From contig NZ_JALPVJ010000011.1 of assembly GCF_023544445.1 (NCBI RefSeq), forward strand, positions 245,734 to 309,733: 64,000 bases of DNA, in the 5' to 3' direction. The position numbers and the translations under genes are program-made. Below are positions 40,171 through 49,083 of this stretch, piece after piece (position 1 is the first letter of the stretch; every line of letters begins with the position of its first letter). A model generated the notes under the pieces. It saw nothing but the letters and a program-made list of their open reading frames with translations, did not search any database and had not been told where the DNA came from. This stretch comes from Actinoplanes sp. M2I2 (lineage in GTDB: Bacteria; Actinomycetota; Actinomycetes; Mycobacteriales; Micromonosporaceae).

Positions 40171-40789
40171 GTGTGCGGGCCACCCGGAAGCCGACGTCGT
40201 CGACGCGGAACGCCGGGTGGCTGCGCCGGCGCACCGAGGCGCGGCAGCTCCAGTGCTCGTCGAACCAGCCGCCGCCGCGCAGCACCCGGTAGCTGCCGTA
40301 GACCTCCGGGTCGTACAGGTCCCAGCACCAGTTCCAGACGTTGCCGAGCATGTCGTGCAGGCCCCACGCGTTGGGTTCCTTGCCGCCGACCTCGTGCGGG
40401 CCCTCCCCCGCGTTGTCCCGGTACCAGGCGATCGCGTCCAGGGGGCCGTAGCGCGGGCCCTCGGTCCCGGCGCGGCAGGCGTACTCCCACTCGGCCTCGG
40501 TGGGCAGGCGGTAGCCGGGCGAGGCGAGCAACCGGACGTCGCCGTCCGGCCCCATCTCGTACGCCGGGGGCAGTTCCTCGGCCGCGGACAGCGCGTTGCA
40601 GCAGGCGACGGCGTCCAGCCAGGACACGTCGGCGACCGGGAGCCGGGGGTCGCCGGGCCGGCCGTACTCCTCGCGGGTCACCGGAAAGACCCCGATCTCG
40701 TACGGCAGCAGCGTCACCGTCCACCGGCGCTCGGTGCGGCGGTCGGAAAGCGTGACCGTTCCGGGTTCGATCGGGGCCATCACGGGCAT
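40160..40789 (-). CDS. SUMF1 (formylglycine-generating-enzyme-like) domain protein
   Basis: 209 residues from the ATG at 40789, 6 nt after CAGGAT. SUMF1 marks are PYEIGVFPVTREEYGR, DVSWLDAVACCNALS, YRLPTEAEWEYACRAGT, NAWGLHDMLGNVWNWCWDLY and RVLRGGGWFDEHWSCRASVR with VGFRVAR at the end. It has the generic CRAxxR motif, with a single Cys where true formylglycine-generating enzymes have two (C-x4-C). It is therefore unlikely to be a sulfatase activator, and more likely a ligand-binding or uncharacterised SUMF1 protein. It is shorter than FGE (about 300 residues). Its 3' end overlaps the end of the convergent ABC-F gene by 11 bases. Confidence 0.88.
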
Positions 40790-40865
40790 GCAGCGATCCT
40801 GACATCGCGGTTGATGAATCGCCGGCGCGGGGGCACCCTCGCCGGCGAGACGACGAGGAGGGCCG

Positions 40866-42170
40866 ATGGCGGCGAAGCGTCTGTTCACGACGGGCCTGGT
40901 GATGGCCATCGGCCTGCTGAGCGGGTGCTCGGTCATTCCGTTCGAGGAGGAACGCCGGTCGGTCCGGCCGACCGAGGACGTGGTCACCCCGGCGCTCCAG
41001 GACGTCGAGCGGTTCTGGGGGGCCCAGTTCGGCAGCATCGCCGACGGCGCCAAGTTCGTCCCGGTGCAGGGCGGCCACTTCCCGTACTCGGAGGCCGACC
41101 CGCCACCGGCCTGCGGCGGGCAACAGTCCTCGTACGAGCCGAACGCCTTCTACTGCCCACCGGACGACTTCATCGCCTGGGACGCCCAGACGCTGATCCC
41201 GGAGCTGCAGAAGGACTTCGGCCCGCTGCTGGTCGGGTTCGTGATGGCCCACGAGTACGGGCATGCCATCCAGACCCGCATCGGCCCGGAGAACCAGCCC
41301 ACCGTCGTCCTCGAGCAGCAGGCCGACTGTTACGCCGGAGCCTGGCTGGCCGACGTGCTGGCCGGCCGGTCGACGGCGTTCAAGGACGTGACCCCGGCCC
41401 AGCTGGACGACACCGTCGCGGGCATGTTGTCGCTGCGCGACCAGCCGGGCACCCCGGCGCTGGCCGAGGGCGCGCACGGCAACGCGTTCGACCGGATCCG
41501 CGCGCTGCAGGACGGGGTGGACGAGGGTGTGAAGACCTGCGCCGGTTACCGCCGGACCAACCTGCCGGTCACCGAGGTGCCGTTCAGCACCGAGGAGGAG
41601 GCGGCCAGCGGCGGGAACCTGTCCTACGACGACGCCGTCAGCGGGCTGGCCGACGACGCCCAGTCGTACTGGCAGCGCACGTACCCGCGGCTCGCCGGTG
41701 GGCAGTGGGCCGACCTGGCGATCCAGCCGTTCCGGGCCGGCGACCCGCCGGACTGCGCGCAGCCCGACGCGTCGGCCGAGGGCGCGGCGTTCTACTGCCC
41801 GGCCGGCGACTTCGTGGCGTTCGACAGCACCGAGCTCGGCCCGGCGCTGCACGACCGGATCGGCGACTTCGCGATCGGCATGCTGCTGGGCGACCTGTTC
41901 GCGCGGGCCGCGCAGACCCGCCGCGGTCAGCCCACCCGCACCGAGCAGGGCCAGCTGGTCGTCGACTGCCTGGCCGGTTCGTGGACCAACGACCTGCTCA
42001 CCCGGCCCCCGGGTTCCCGGCTGCAGCTCTCCCCGGGCGACCTCGACGAGGCCGTGCAGGCGCTGCTGGCGTTCGGCCGCAACTCCGAGGGCGACGGCGC
42101 GACGGCCTTCGACCGCATCGCCGCCTACCGCGAGGGCACCCTGAAGGGCCTGGCCGCCTGCACGGACTAG
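40866..42170 (+). CDS. Lipoprotein with a tandem-duplicated neutral zinc metallopeptidase-like domain
   Basis: 434 residues. The signal peptide with lipobox LLSGC (Cys21) directs it to the outer face of the membrane. The first half (about 40-245) has the zinc-site motif VMAHEYGHAIQTR (His129, Glu130, His133) and EQQADCYAGAWLADVL, as in putative neutral zinc metallopeptidases (YpfJ-like). The second half (about 255-434) repeats the same layout: FYCPAGDFVAFDS mirrors FYCPPDDFIAWDA, and VVDCLAGSWTNDLL mirrors ADCYAGAWLADVL. But the zinc motif is replaced by LLGDLFARAAQTR, so this half cannot bind zinc in the same way. Expected to be an extracytoplasmic protease with an inactive regulatory half. 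Confidence 0.88.
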   Translation: MAAKRLFTTGLVMAIGLLSGCSVIPFEEERRSVRPTEDVVTPALQDVERFWGAQFGSIADGAKFVPVQGGHFPYSEADPPPACGGQQSSYEPNAFYCPPDDFIAWDAQTLIPELQKDFGPLLVGFVMAHEYGHAIQTRIGPENQPTVVLEQQADCYAGAWLADVLAGRSTAFKDVTPAQLDDTVAGMLSLRDQPGTPALAEGAHGNAFDRIRALQDGVDEGVKTCAGYRRTNLPVTEVPFSTEEEAASGGNLSYDDAVSGLADDAQSYWQRTYPRLAGGQWADLAIQPFRAGDPPDCAQPDASAEGAAFYCPAGDFVAFDSTELGPALHDRIGDFAIGMLLGDLFARAAQTRRGQPTRTEQGQLVVDCLAGSWTNDLLTRPPGSRLQLSPGDLDEAVQALLAFGRNSEGDGATAFDRIAAYREGTLKGLAACTD

Positions 42171-42173
42171 CAT
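42168..42173 (+). promoter_or_regulatory. -10 box for a leaderless MOSC gene
   Basis: TAGCAT spans the stop codon of the lipoprotein gene and lies 6 nt before the GTG at 42180. It would make the MOSC gene independent of the upstream gene. Confidence 0.45.
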
Positions 42174-42179
42174 TCTCAC

Positions 42180-42650
42180 GTGCCGGAGATCGTCGAACTG
42201 CTCGCGTCGCCGCTGCACCGTTTCGAGGGCCGCCCGTCGGCCGGGCCCGCGCCCGCGCCGCCGGGTGAGCTGGTCGATCACGTACGGATCCGGGCCGGAC
42301 TGGGCATCGTCGGTGATCGCTATTTCGGTAAGCCGGCCCACCGCGACGCGAGCGTCACGGTGATCAGCCAGGAGTCACTGCCACCGGGCGCCGGTCTGGC
42401 CGCCGTGCGGCGCAACGTCCTGCTCGCCGGTCACCCGGTCGACGACCTGATCGGCTCGGTGCTCACCCTCGACTCGGGCGACGGCCCGGTGCGCCTGCGG
42501 GTCACCAGCCGGGCCCACCCCTGCGCCTGGATGGACGTCACGGTCGGCCCGGGCGCCTGGAAGGCCCTGCGGGGCAAGGGCGGCATCCGGTGCACCCCGC
42601 TCGACGACGGGATCCTCCGCGTCGGCGCGGTGCGGGTCGTCGTCAGCTGA
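42180..42650 (+). CDS. MOSC-domain-like protein
   Basis: 156 residues from the GTG at 42180, 6 nt after TAGCAT. GLGIVGDRYFGKPAHRDASV and LAAVRRNVLLAGHPVDDLIG with RAHPCAWMD (the conserved Cys) match the MOSC domain of the YiiM/MoCo-sulfurase C-terminal family, which binds molybdenum cofactor or carries sulfur. It is a short stand-alone form. Its end overlaps the convergent N-formylglutamate amidohydrolase-like gene by 8 bases. Confidence 0.85.
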   Translation: MPEIVELLASPLHRFEGRPSAGPAPAPPGELVDHVRIRAGLGIVGDRYFGKPAHRDASVTVISQESLPPGAGLAAVRRNVLLAGHPVDDLIGSVLTLDSGDGPVRLRVTSRAHPCAWMDVTVGPGAWKALRGKGGIRCTPLDDGILRVGAVRVVVS

Positions 42651-43422
42651 GCCCCGCCGTGGCCGTGCCGACCAGCGCGGTCAGCGCGTCGGCGACCTCG
42701 GCCAGACCCGCGTGCGGGGCGCCGCCCGGCCCGGTCAGGTAGGTGTCGCGCCGGATCTCGACCATCACCGCGCTCACCGCCCGCTCCCGGCGGTAGAAGC
42801 GCAGCGGCACGTAACAGCCGGCGAACGGCGTGTTGACCCCGGTCGGGAACGAACCGAAGCCGGCGAGCAGCGCGGGCGGGGTGTGGAAGTCGTCGGCGCC
42901 CAGGCAGACCGGTGGGCGCGGGCCGTCGCCGTGCAGCTCGTAGGGCAGCGCCCGGGCCGGATAGGAGTGCACGTCGATGATCACCGCGCGGCCGGTGGCC
43001 CCGAGGCGGGCGGCGACCAGGCCGGTCATCGCCGCGGCGTACGGGTCGTAGTGGTCGGCCACCAGCGCGGCGTCGCGGACCGGGTCGTCGTCGCGCAGCC
43101 GGCGACCGGCGTAGCCGTGGGTGTAGACCGCGCCCATGCCGGCCGCCCGCATCTCCTCGCGCTCGTCGGGGAACCGCTCGGGGTCGACGACCAGCCGGGA
43201 CAGCCCGTTGACGAAGATCCACGGCCGGACCGCCGCGGTGTCCGCCGCCCGCAGCGCGATCCGGTCGGTGTACGCGTCGGTGAGGTGGTCGAGCTCGTCG
43301 GCCAGCGCCGGGTCGCTCAGGACGATGGCGGCGCGGGCGTCCGCGGTCAGCTCCCGGGAGGCGTGCGGCACGTGCAGGATCACCGGTGACAGCGGATCCC
43401 CCGGTACGACGTCGAACCCCAC
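42643..43422 (-). CDS. N-formylglutamate amidohydrolase family protein
   Basis: 259 residues. ILHVPHASRELTADAR, VNGLSRLVVDPERFPDEREE and RAVIIDVHSYPARALPYELH are the conserved metal and substrate residues of the family (His in VPHAS, DxxRFPDE, DxHS). Such enzymes release formate or act on related N-acyl amino acids in histidine degradation; no other hut genes are nearby, so the substrate is uncertain. It ends inside the convergent MOSC gene. Confidence 0.9.
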   Translation of the reverse strand: MGFDVVPGDPLSPVILHVPHASRELTADARAAIVLSDPALADELDHLTDAYTDRIALRAADTAAVRPWIFVNGLSRLVVDPERFPDEREEMRAAGMGAVYTHGYAGRRLRDDDPVRDAALVADHYDPYAAAMTGLVAARLGATGRAVIIDVHSYPARALPYELHGDGPRPPVCLGADDFHTPPALLAGFGSFPTGVNTPFAGCYVPLRFYRRERAVSAVMVEIRRDTYLTGPGGAPHAGLAEVADALTALVGTATAGLS

Positions 43423-43454
43423 CCGGCGATGCTAACCGCGGGCGCCCGGCGCGG

Positions 43455-44354
43455 TCAGCTCCGGTCGCCCGACCGGCTCTCGGCGGCGAGCGCGACGATC
43501 AGCAGGGCCGCGCCGGCCCATCCGGCCGGCCCCAGGCGCTCGCCCAGGATCAGCACGGCCAGCGCGGTGCCGACCAGTGGTTCCAGCAGCGCCATGAGGG
43601 CCGCCGTCCCGGCCGCCGTGGTGCGCAGTCCCCGGAAGTACGCGGCGTAGCCGATCGCCGTCGGCCCGAGACCGAGCAGCAGGAGCAGACCGACGGCGGC
43701 CGGGGTGGCCGTGAAGGCGAGACCGCCCGCGAGCGCGAGCGGCGCGAGCGCCACCGCGCCCAGGGTGAAGCCGAGACCGGTGGCGGCGAGCTCGTCGAGG
43801 CCCTCGACCGGGCGGGCGGCGACGACCGTCAGGGTCGCGAACCCGGCCGCGGCCAGCAGCGCGAAGCCGCCCCCGGTGATCAGCTCACCGGTGCCGGGGC
43901 CGCCGGACGGCACCCCGACCAGCAGTGCCAGCCCGGCCAGGGCGACCGCGGCCGTGGCCAGGGCCCGGGCCCCGAGCCGGCGGCGGCCGGTGACCGCCTC
44001 GGCCGCCAGCACGAGCACCGGCGAGGCGCCGATGGTGAGCAGCGTGGCCAGGCCGACGCCGGTGTGCGCGACCGCGGCGAAGTAGGTGGCCTGGAACTCG
44101 GCGGCGAGCAGGCCGACCACGGCGACGCGGGTCCAGGCGGCACGGCCGCGGGGGAACGCCCGCCGGGTGACCAGGAGGTAGGCGACCAGCAGCAGACCTC
44201 CGACACCGAGCCGGGCCGCGGCGACCCCGAGCGAGGACAGGCCGGCCTCGCGGGCGAGCAGCGTGCCGGTGAGACCGCCGGTGCCCCACAGGCAGCCGGC
44301 GACGACGAGCCAGAGAAGTCCGTGGGTGGTACGGGTTCGTTCGATGACAGACAA
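43455..44354 (-). CDS. EamA/DMT superfamily transporter
   Basis: 299 residues, about ten membrane helices in two EamA repeats (GLLWLVVAGCLWGTGGLTGT; ELITGGGFALLAAAGFATLT). It ends with LLEPLVGTALAVLILGERLG followed by WAGAALLIVALAAES, the usual EamA signature. It is a drug/metabolite exporter of unknown substrate in the inner membrane. It is divergent from the LLM oxidoreductase gene. Confidence 0.92.
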   Translation of the reverse strand: MSVIERTRTTHGLLWLVVAGCLWGTGGLTGTLLAREAGLSSLGVAAARLGVGGLLLVAYLLVTRRAFPRGRAAWTRVAVVGLLAAEFQATYFAAVAHTGVGLATLLTIGASPVLVLAAEAVTGRRRLGARALATAAVALAGLALLVGVPSGGPGTGELITGGGFALLAAAGFATLTVVAARPVEGLDELAATGLGFTLGAVALAPLALAGGLAFTATPAAVGLLLLLGLGPTAIGYAAYFRGLRTTAAGTAALMALLEPLVGTALAVLILGERLGPAGWAGAALLIVALAAESRSGDRS

Positions 44355-44601
44355 GGGTTATCGCTCCTGCGACTGGAGGGGAAGGGTCGCGGAAGCGGGA
44401 CATGCCGGAGGTGCGCGCCGACGCGCGGCGGGCCCCGGTCAGGGCCGGACGCGGATCGACCGGTCAGCCGTCCCGCTCAGGAGCGGGGCGGCGAGAGGGC
44501 GGGCCTCGGGCGCATGCGCTCATGGTAGCGGTGTGCTCGCCGGGCGTACGAGACGGGCGGTCGCGGGAATCGCCCGGCCACGGTCAGGGTTGGAGGAGGA
44601 C

Positions 44602-45615
44602 GTGAAGAAGATCGGTTTCTTGTCGTTCGGGCACTGGCGCAACGCCGCCGGGTCGCAGACCCGCACCGCGGGTGACGCGCTGCTGCAGACCATCGAGCTG
44701 GCGCAGGCCGCCGAGGAGCTCGGCGTCGACGGCGCGTTCGTCCGGGTGCACCACTTCGAGCGGCAGCTGGCGTCGCCGTTCCCGCTGCTCGCCGCGATCG
44801 GGGCGCGCACGTCGCGCATCGAGATCGGCACCGGCGTGATCGACATGCGCTACGAGAACCCGTTCTACATGGCCGAGGAGGCCGGCGCGGCCGATCTGAT
44901 CAGCGGGGGGCGGCTGCAGCTGGGCGTGAGCCGGGGATCGCCCGAGTCGGTGCTGCGCGGGGCCGAGGTGTTCGGCTACGTGCCGCCCGAGGGGGCCACC
45001 GCGGCCGACCTGGCCCGCTCGAAGGCCGAGATCTTCCTCGAGGCGATCTCCGGCGCGGCGGTGGCGCAGACCGACCCGGCTCGCACCGGCGTCAGCGGTG
45101 GGCTGGCCATCCAGCCGCAGGCGCCCGGGCTGCGGGAGCGCATCTGGTGGGGAGCCGGCACGCGGGCGACCGCGCAGTGGGCCGCCGGCGTCGGCCTGAA
45201 CCTGCAGAGCTCGACCCTGCTGTCCGAGGACACGGGCGTGCCGTTCGACGACTTGCAGGCCGAGCAGATCGCGCTCTACCGCTCGGCGTGGGCCGAGGCC
45301 GGCCACAGCCGCGAGCCCCGGGTCTCGATCTCCCGCAGCGTGCTGCCTATCACCGAGGAGATCGACCGCATCTACTTCGGCGGGCAGGAGAACGAGGACC
45401 AGGTCGGCCTGCTCGAGGGGGTCCGGTCGCGCTTCGGCCGCACGTACGCCGGGGAGCCGGACAAGATCGCCGAGGAGCTCGCCGCCGACGCCGCCGTGCG
45501 CGCGGCCGACACGATCCTGTTCACCGTGCCGAATCAGCTCGGCGTCGCCTACAACGCCCGGATTCTCGAGACGATCACCAAGTTCATCGCGCCCGCCATC
45601 GGCTGGACGCCCTGA
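44602..45615 (+). CDS. LLM-class flavin-dependent oxidoreductase
   Basis: 337 residues from the GTG at 44602 (GGAGGAGG just upstream); the longer in-frame ORF from 44263 is not needed. KKIGFLSFGHWRNAAGSQTR, LAQAAEELGVDGAFVRVHHF and ARTSRIEIGTGVIDMRYENP are typical for the bacterial luciferase-like fold, and LISGGRLQLGVSRGSPE is the flavin-binding loop. It uses FMN or F420; the substrate is unknown. It lies 247 bp from the divergent EamA exporter, perhaps as a small detoxification pair. Confidence 0.9.
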   Translation: MKKIGFLSFGHWRNAAGSQTRTAGDALLQTIELAQAAEELGVDGAFVRVHHFERQLASPFPLLAAIGARTSRIEIGTGVIDMRYENPFYMAEEAGAADLISGGRLQLGVSRGSPESVLRGAEVFGYVPPEGATAADLARSKAEIFLEAISGAAVAQTDPARTGVSGGLAIQPQAPGLRERIWWGAGTRATAQWAAGVGLNLQSSTLLSEDTGVPFDDLQAEQIALYRSAWAEAGHSREPRVSISRSVLPITEEIDRIYFGGQENEDQVGLLEGVRSRFGRTYAGEPDKIAEELAADAAVRAADTILFTVPNQLGVAYNARILETITKFIAPAIGWTP

Positions 45616-45660
45616 CAACCCGACAGCTCCGGACAAGGGATTGCGCGTAGTCTGACCGCG

Positions 45661-46308
45661 ATGACGGAATTCCGCGACCCCGACCTGTCCGCGATGGAAC
45701 CGGCCGCGGTCGACCTCCGTCTGCCCCCGCCCGACCACTACCCCGTCCCGTTCCCCGTGGTGGCGCTGGTCGCCTCGGCCGGCGGGGTCGACGCGCTGCT
45801 GCAGGTGATGACGGCGCTACCGGCCGACCTGCCCGCGGCCGTGCTGGTCGCCCTGCACCAGGACCCGGCTCGGACCAGTCAGCTCGCCGAGATCCTGCGC
45901 CGGGGCACCCAGCTGCGGGTGGAGATGGCCGACGACCACACGTTGATGGAGCCGGGCCTGGCGCTGGTCATCCCGCCGGCCCGGCACCTGCTGGTCACCT
46001 CGGAGGCGCGGATCGGCCTGATCCCCACCGGGGCGCTGCCGCCGGCCCGGCCCTCGGCCGACCTGATGCTGGCCACGCTCGCGGTGACCTGCGGCAAACG
46101 GGCGCTGGCGGTCATTCTCACCGGCATGGGTCACGACGGCCAGGCCGGCGTGCGGGCGATCGCCCACTGCGGCGGCACCGTGATCGCCCAGGACCAGGCC
46201 ACCTCCACCTACCCGTCGATGCCCGCCGCCGCCGTCACCACCGGGCGCGTCCACCACGTCCTCGCGCTCGAGGCCATCGCCGACGCGATCGGCAAGCACG
46301 TCGGCTGA
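45661..46308 (+). CDS. CheB-type protein-glutamate methylesterase domain protein
   Basis: 215 residues, only the catalytic CheB domain. The triad is Ser39 in LVASAGGVDAL, His66 in LVALHQDPART and Asp159 in LTGMGHDGQAG. The N-terminal receiver domain of chemotaxis CheB is absent, and no chemotaxis genes are nearby. Stand-alone CheB domains often occur with CheR and PAS/kinase proteins in non-chemotaxis signalling. The ATG is 7 nt after TAGTCT (leaderless). It is followed by an FHA protein. Confidence 0.9.
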   Translation: MTEFRDPDLSAMEPAAVDLRLPPPDHYPVPFPVVALVASAGGVDALLQVMTALPADLPAAVLVALHQDPARTSQLAEILRRGTQLRVEMADDHTLMEPGLALVIPPARHLLVTSEARIGLIPTGALPPARPSADLMLATLAVTCGKRALAVILTGMGHDGQAGVRAIAHCGGTVIAQDQATSTYPSMPAAAVTTGRVHHVLALEAIADAIGKHVG

Positions 46309-46357
46309 CGCCATCGTGGCGCACCGCGATCACCCGATCACGTGACACCATGCGGGC

Positions 46358-46942
46358 ATGACCATGCCGGCGCCAGGCGCGTCCTCTGCCCCGGTCACCG
46401 GCCCGCGCTCGTCGGCGCCACAGCCGGGCCCGGCATCGCCGGCCCGGCTGGTGCGGGCGCCGGGCGGTGGGTCGTTCGCTCTCCCTGCCCGGCGCGCGGT
46501 CGTGATCGGCACGGCGCCCGACGCGGACCTGCGGCTCACCGACTCGTACGCGAACCGCCGGCACGCCCGGGTCAGCCCGTCGGACGGCGCCTTCTGGGTG
46601 GAGGACCTGGGCACCACCAACGGGACCACCCGCAACGGGCACCGGGTGGACGGGCGCGAACGGCTGCGCCCGGGTGACGTGATCGGCGTCGGGCGCACCC
46701 GGCTGGAGTTCACCCGGACCGACGCCCCGGTGCCGGTGGACGCGGCCCAACCGCCGGGCCGGGGCGGGGCTGCCCGGGCGCTGAGCGCGGCCGGCGCGGG
46801 CCTGGCGTGCGCTGGGCTGGGCTGGTGGCTCGTGTCGGCGTACGCTGCCGCCTTGGTGGGTTCGGCCGCGCTGGTCTCCGGTGTCCTCCTGATCGCCGGG
46901 GGATGGATCCGGGCCGGCCGGCGGCTGCCCTCGAGCGGGTGA
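46358..46942 (+). CDS. FHA-domain membrane protein
   Basis: 194 residues. A Pro/Ala/Ser-rich N-terminus, then the FHA domain (about 35-125): VVIGTAPDADLRLTDSYANR, RHARVSPSDG, VEDLGTTNGTTRNGHRVDG. Two membrane helices at the C-terminus (about 138-176) place the FHA domain on the cytoplasmic face. It should bind phosphothreonine peptides from a Ser/Thr kinase. The ATG is 6 nt after CACCAT. No kinase gene is nearby. Confidence 0.87.
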   Translation: MTMPAPGASSAPVTGPRSSAPQPGPASPARLVRAPGGGSFALPARRAVVIGTAPDADLRLTDSYANRRHARVSPSDGAFWVEDLGTTNGTTRNGHRVDGRERLRPGDVIGVGRTRLEFTRTDAPVPVDAAQPPGRGGAARALSAAGAGLACAGLGWWLVSAYAAALVGSAALVSGVLLIAGGWIRAGRRLPSSG

Positions 46943-46959
46943 GACGGGACGGTGACGTC

Positions 46960-47406
46960 ATGGAGGTACGTCCGGCGCGAAACGCCACGGACGCCCGGCG
47001 CGTGCGGCAACTGGTCGACGACGCCTTCACGCACTACATCCCCCGGATCGGCGCGCCGCCCAGGCCGATGACCGCCGACTACGACGCCCTGGTCGCCGCC
47101 GGGCGGTGCTGGGTCGCGGCCGACGGGGACGACGTCCTCGGCATGCTGCACCTCGAGCCGGCCGGGGACCACCTCGAGGTGGAGACCATCGCGGTGGCGC
47201 CCGCCGCCCAGGGCCGCGGCGTCGGCGGGCGGCTGCTCGCCTTCGCCGAGGACCGGGCCCGCGAGCTCGGGCTGCCCGAGGTGCGCCTGTGCACCAACGA
47301 GGCGATGACCGAGAACCTCGCCTACTACCCGCGGCGCGGGTTCCGCGAGGTCGGCCGGTCGACCGAGCACGGTTTCCGGCGCGTCTTCTTCGTCAAGCCG
47401 CTCTGA
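46960..47406 (+). CDS. GNAT family N-acetyltransferase
   Basis: 148 residues from the ATG at 46960. VETIAVAPAAQGRGVGGRLL (acetyl-CoA loop), LCTNEAMTENLAYYPRRGFR and the N-terminal RPARNATDARRVRQLVDDAF are classic for GNAT enzymes. The substrate is unknown. Its final codons and stop are duplicated immediately downstream (see repeat). Confidence 0.88.
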   Translation: MEVRPARNATDARRVRQLVDDAFTHYIPRIGAPPRPMTADYDALVAAGRCWVAADGDDVLGMLHLEPAGDHLEVETIAVAPAAQGRGVGGRLLAFAEDRARELGLPEVRLCTNEAMTENLAYYPRRGFREVGRSTEHGFRRVFFVKPL

Positions 47407-47433
47407 GGAGGCGTCAAGCCGCCCTGAGGAGGA
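47391..47433 (+). repeat. 21-bp direct duplication of the GNAT gene end
   Basis: CGTCAAGCCGCTCTGAGGAGG, carrying the last codons and stop, is followed at once by a copy with one changed base (GCCC for GCTC). It resembles the first step of the stop-codon minisatellite seen at 29.2 kb. Confidence 0.75.
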
Positions 47434-47528
47434 ACGGCTGGTCAACCGGTACGGCCCCGGGGCGGCAGCCGGGGCCCGCCGCGCGGGCGGTTAGATGGAT
47501 GCGGAGCCGGAACCTTGGAGGTTTGAGC

Positions 47529-48560
47529 ATGCCGACGCCGTTCACCGTGGCGCGGGCCGGAAACGGTCTGCTGGCCCACTTCCCCGACATCGTGAAGCTG
47601 CCCGACGGCCGCCTGCTGGCGGGCTACCGCGAGGGCACCGCGCACGTCCGGTCGGACGGGCGGATCAGCCTGGTCGAGAGCGCCGACGGGGGCCGGACCT
47701 GGTCGGAGCCGCGCGTGGTGGTCGACGGGCAGTGGGACGACCGCGACCCCAAGCTGGGGGTGCTGGCCGACGGGACCGTACTGCTCAGCTACTTCGTCAT
47801 CAACTGGAGCACGAACCCGCCGCTGCACTCGACCTACGGCACGTTCGTGCACCGCAGCACCGACGGCGGCCGCACCTGGAGCGAGCCCATCGAGGTCGGC
47901 ACCCACATGATCCACGAGAACGGCCGCTACCACCCGGCCGTGCCGACCTGGGCCGCCTCGCACGGCAGCGCGACCCAGCTGCCGAACGGCGACGTGCTGC
48001 TGCCCCTGTACGGGCGGCTGCCCGGCCGCAAGTGGATGCAGGCGACGGTCGTCCGCAGCACCGACGGCGGGCTGACCTGGCCGGCCGACAGCGAGGTGCT
48101 GCTGGCCGAGGACGAGGCAGGCGGCATCCACTACCAGGAGCCGACCCTGACCCTGCTGGACGACGGCGAGCTGGTCGCGCTGATCCGTACGACCGACAAC
48201 CGGGCGTACCTGTGCCGCTCGTCCGACGGCGGCCACACCTGGACCGAGAAGCAGCCGACCGACATGCCCGCCTCGTCGCACCACGCGCTGCCGCTGAGCA
48301 CAGGCGAGGTGCTGGTCACCTACGGCGACCTGTCCGAGCGGTGGGTGAAACACCGCGAGACGGTCGGCCGCCTGGTCCGCGACCCCCGCAAGACCTGGGA
48401 CGGCTACGGCGACGTGCAGCTCTACGACTCGGGCCACGGCGACCAGGCCAACCCGTCGAGCGTCGAGGTCGAGCCCGGCCGGTTCCTGACCCTGGGCTTC
48501 GACGTCAACGAGGCCACGGTCATCGGCTTCTTCACCACCCCGGCCGACTACCCGGCCTGA
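47529..48560 (+). CDS. Sialidase-like (BNR/Asp-box) glycoside hydrolase family protein
   Basis: 343 residues with four Asp-boxes: SADGGRTW (51-58), STDGGRTW, STDGGLTW and SSDGGHTW, one per blade of a beta-propeller. It resembles exo-sialidase family proteins, with FPDIVKLPDGRLLAGYREGT near the N-terminus and HYQEPTLTLLDDGELVALIR before the last box. There is no signal peptide, so it is cytoplasmic or exported by another route. A clear GGAGG precedes the ATG. The sugar substrate is unknown; true sialic acid release is uncertain. Confidence 0.86.
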   Translation: MPTPFTVARAGNGLLAHFPDIVKLPDGRLLAGYREGTAHVRSDGRISLVESADGGRTWSEPRVVVDGQWDDRDPKLGVLADGTVLLSYFVINWSTNPPLHSTYGTFVHRSTDGGRTWSEPIEVGTHMIHENGRYHPAVPTWAASHGSATQLPNGDVLLPLYGRLPGRKWMQATVVRSTDGGLTWPADSEVLLAEDEAGGIHYQEPTLTLLDDGELVALIRTTDNRAYLCRSSDGGHTWTEKQPTDMPASSHHALPLSTGEVLVTYGDLSERWVKHRETVGRLVRDPRKTWDGYGDVQLYDSGHGDQANPSSVEVEPGRFLTLGFDVNEATVIGFFTTPADYPA

Positions 48561-49083
48561 GCTGTCCTGAGGTCCGCCGAGCCGTGGCCCAGCCGCGGCT
48601 CGGCGTGCTCCAGTACGGTCGACATCGTGTGATCCGTCAGATACGCCTAGGGGCTGCCGTCAGTCACCAGCGCCCAGGGCCCTGGTTTCGTTCGCGAGTT
48701 TCGGCGCCGGTGTTCGCGACTTCCGGCACCACGTTCGCTGGCGCCGAGTGCCGAGACGCTCACGAGAATCGGCACCACTTGTGGATCTCTATCGGCGGTG
48801 AAGCCGGCAATAGCTCCGGAGCCCGTTCACTCTCCGTGCAGACGATCATGGTGCGACTGACCGTGAGTGCGCGGATCTGCCGAGGTGAATTCGCTGAGTA
48901 TTCTGTCGGAATCGATTGCGGCAGTCACTTCGGTCGGTCGGTATTGCCTCGGGGTGTCTCGTCGACTCTTGGGAGATCATGCCACCGGCGCGGATTCCGC
49001 GCATGCTCGGCGAGATCGAGACTCAATGCCTTCGCCATTGCCGTGGCCGCGTGCCCTTTGTGGCGCTGCTGTTGTCGGTCGAA
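48561..49083. other. Gene-free region between the sialidase-like gene and the LysR gene
   Basis: GC content falls here. Short open frames on the plus strand (for example 48867-49154) have no ribosome site and no recognisable product. Several short TTCGCGA/GGCGCCG elements recur at 48690-48750. I see no gene. Confidence 0.5.
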
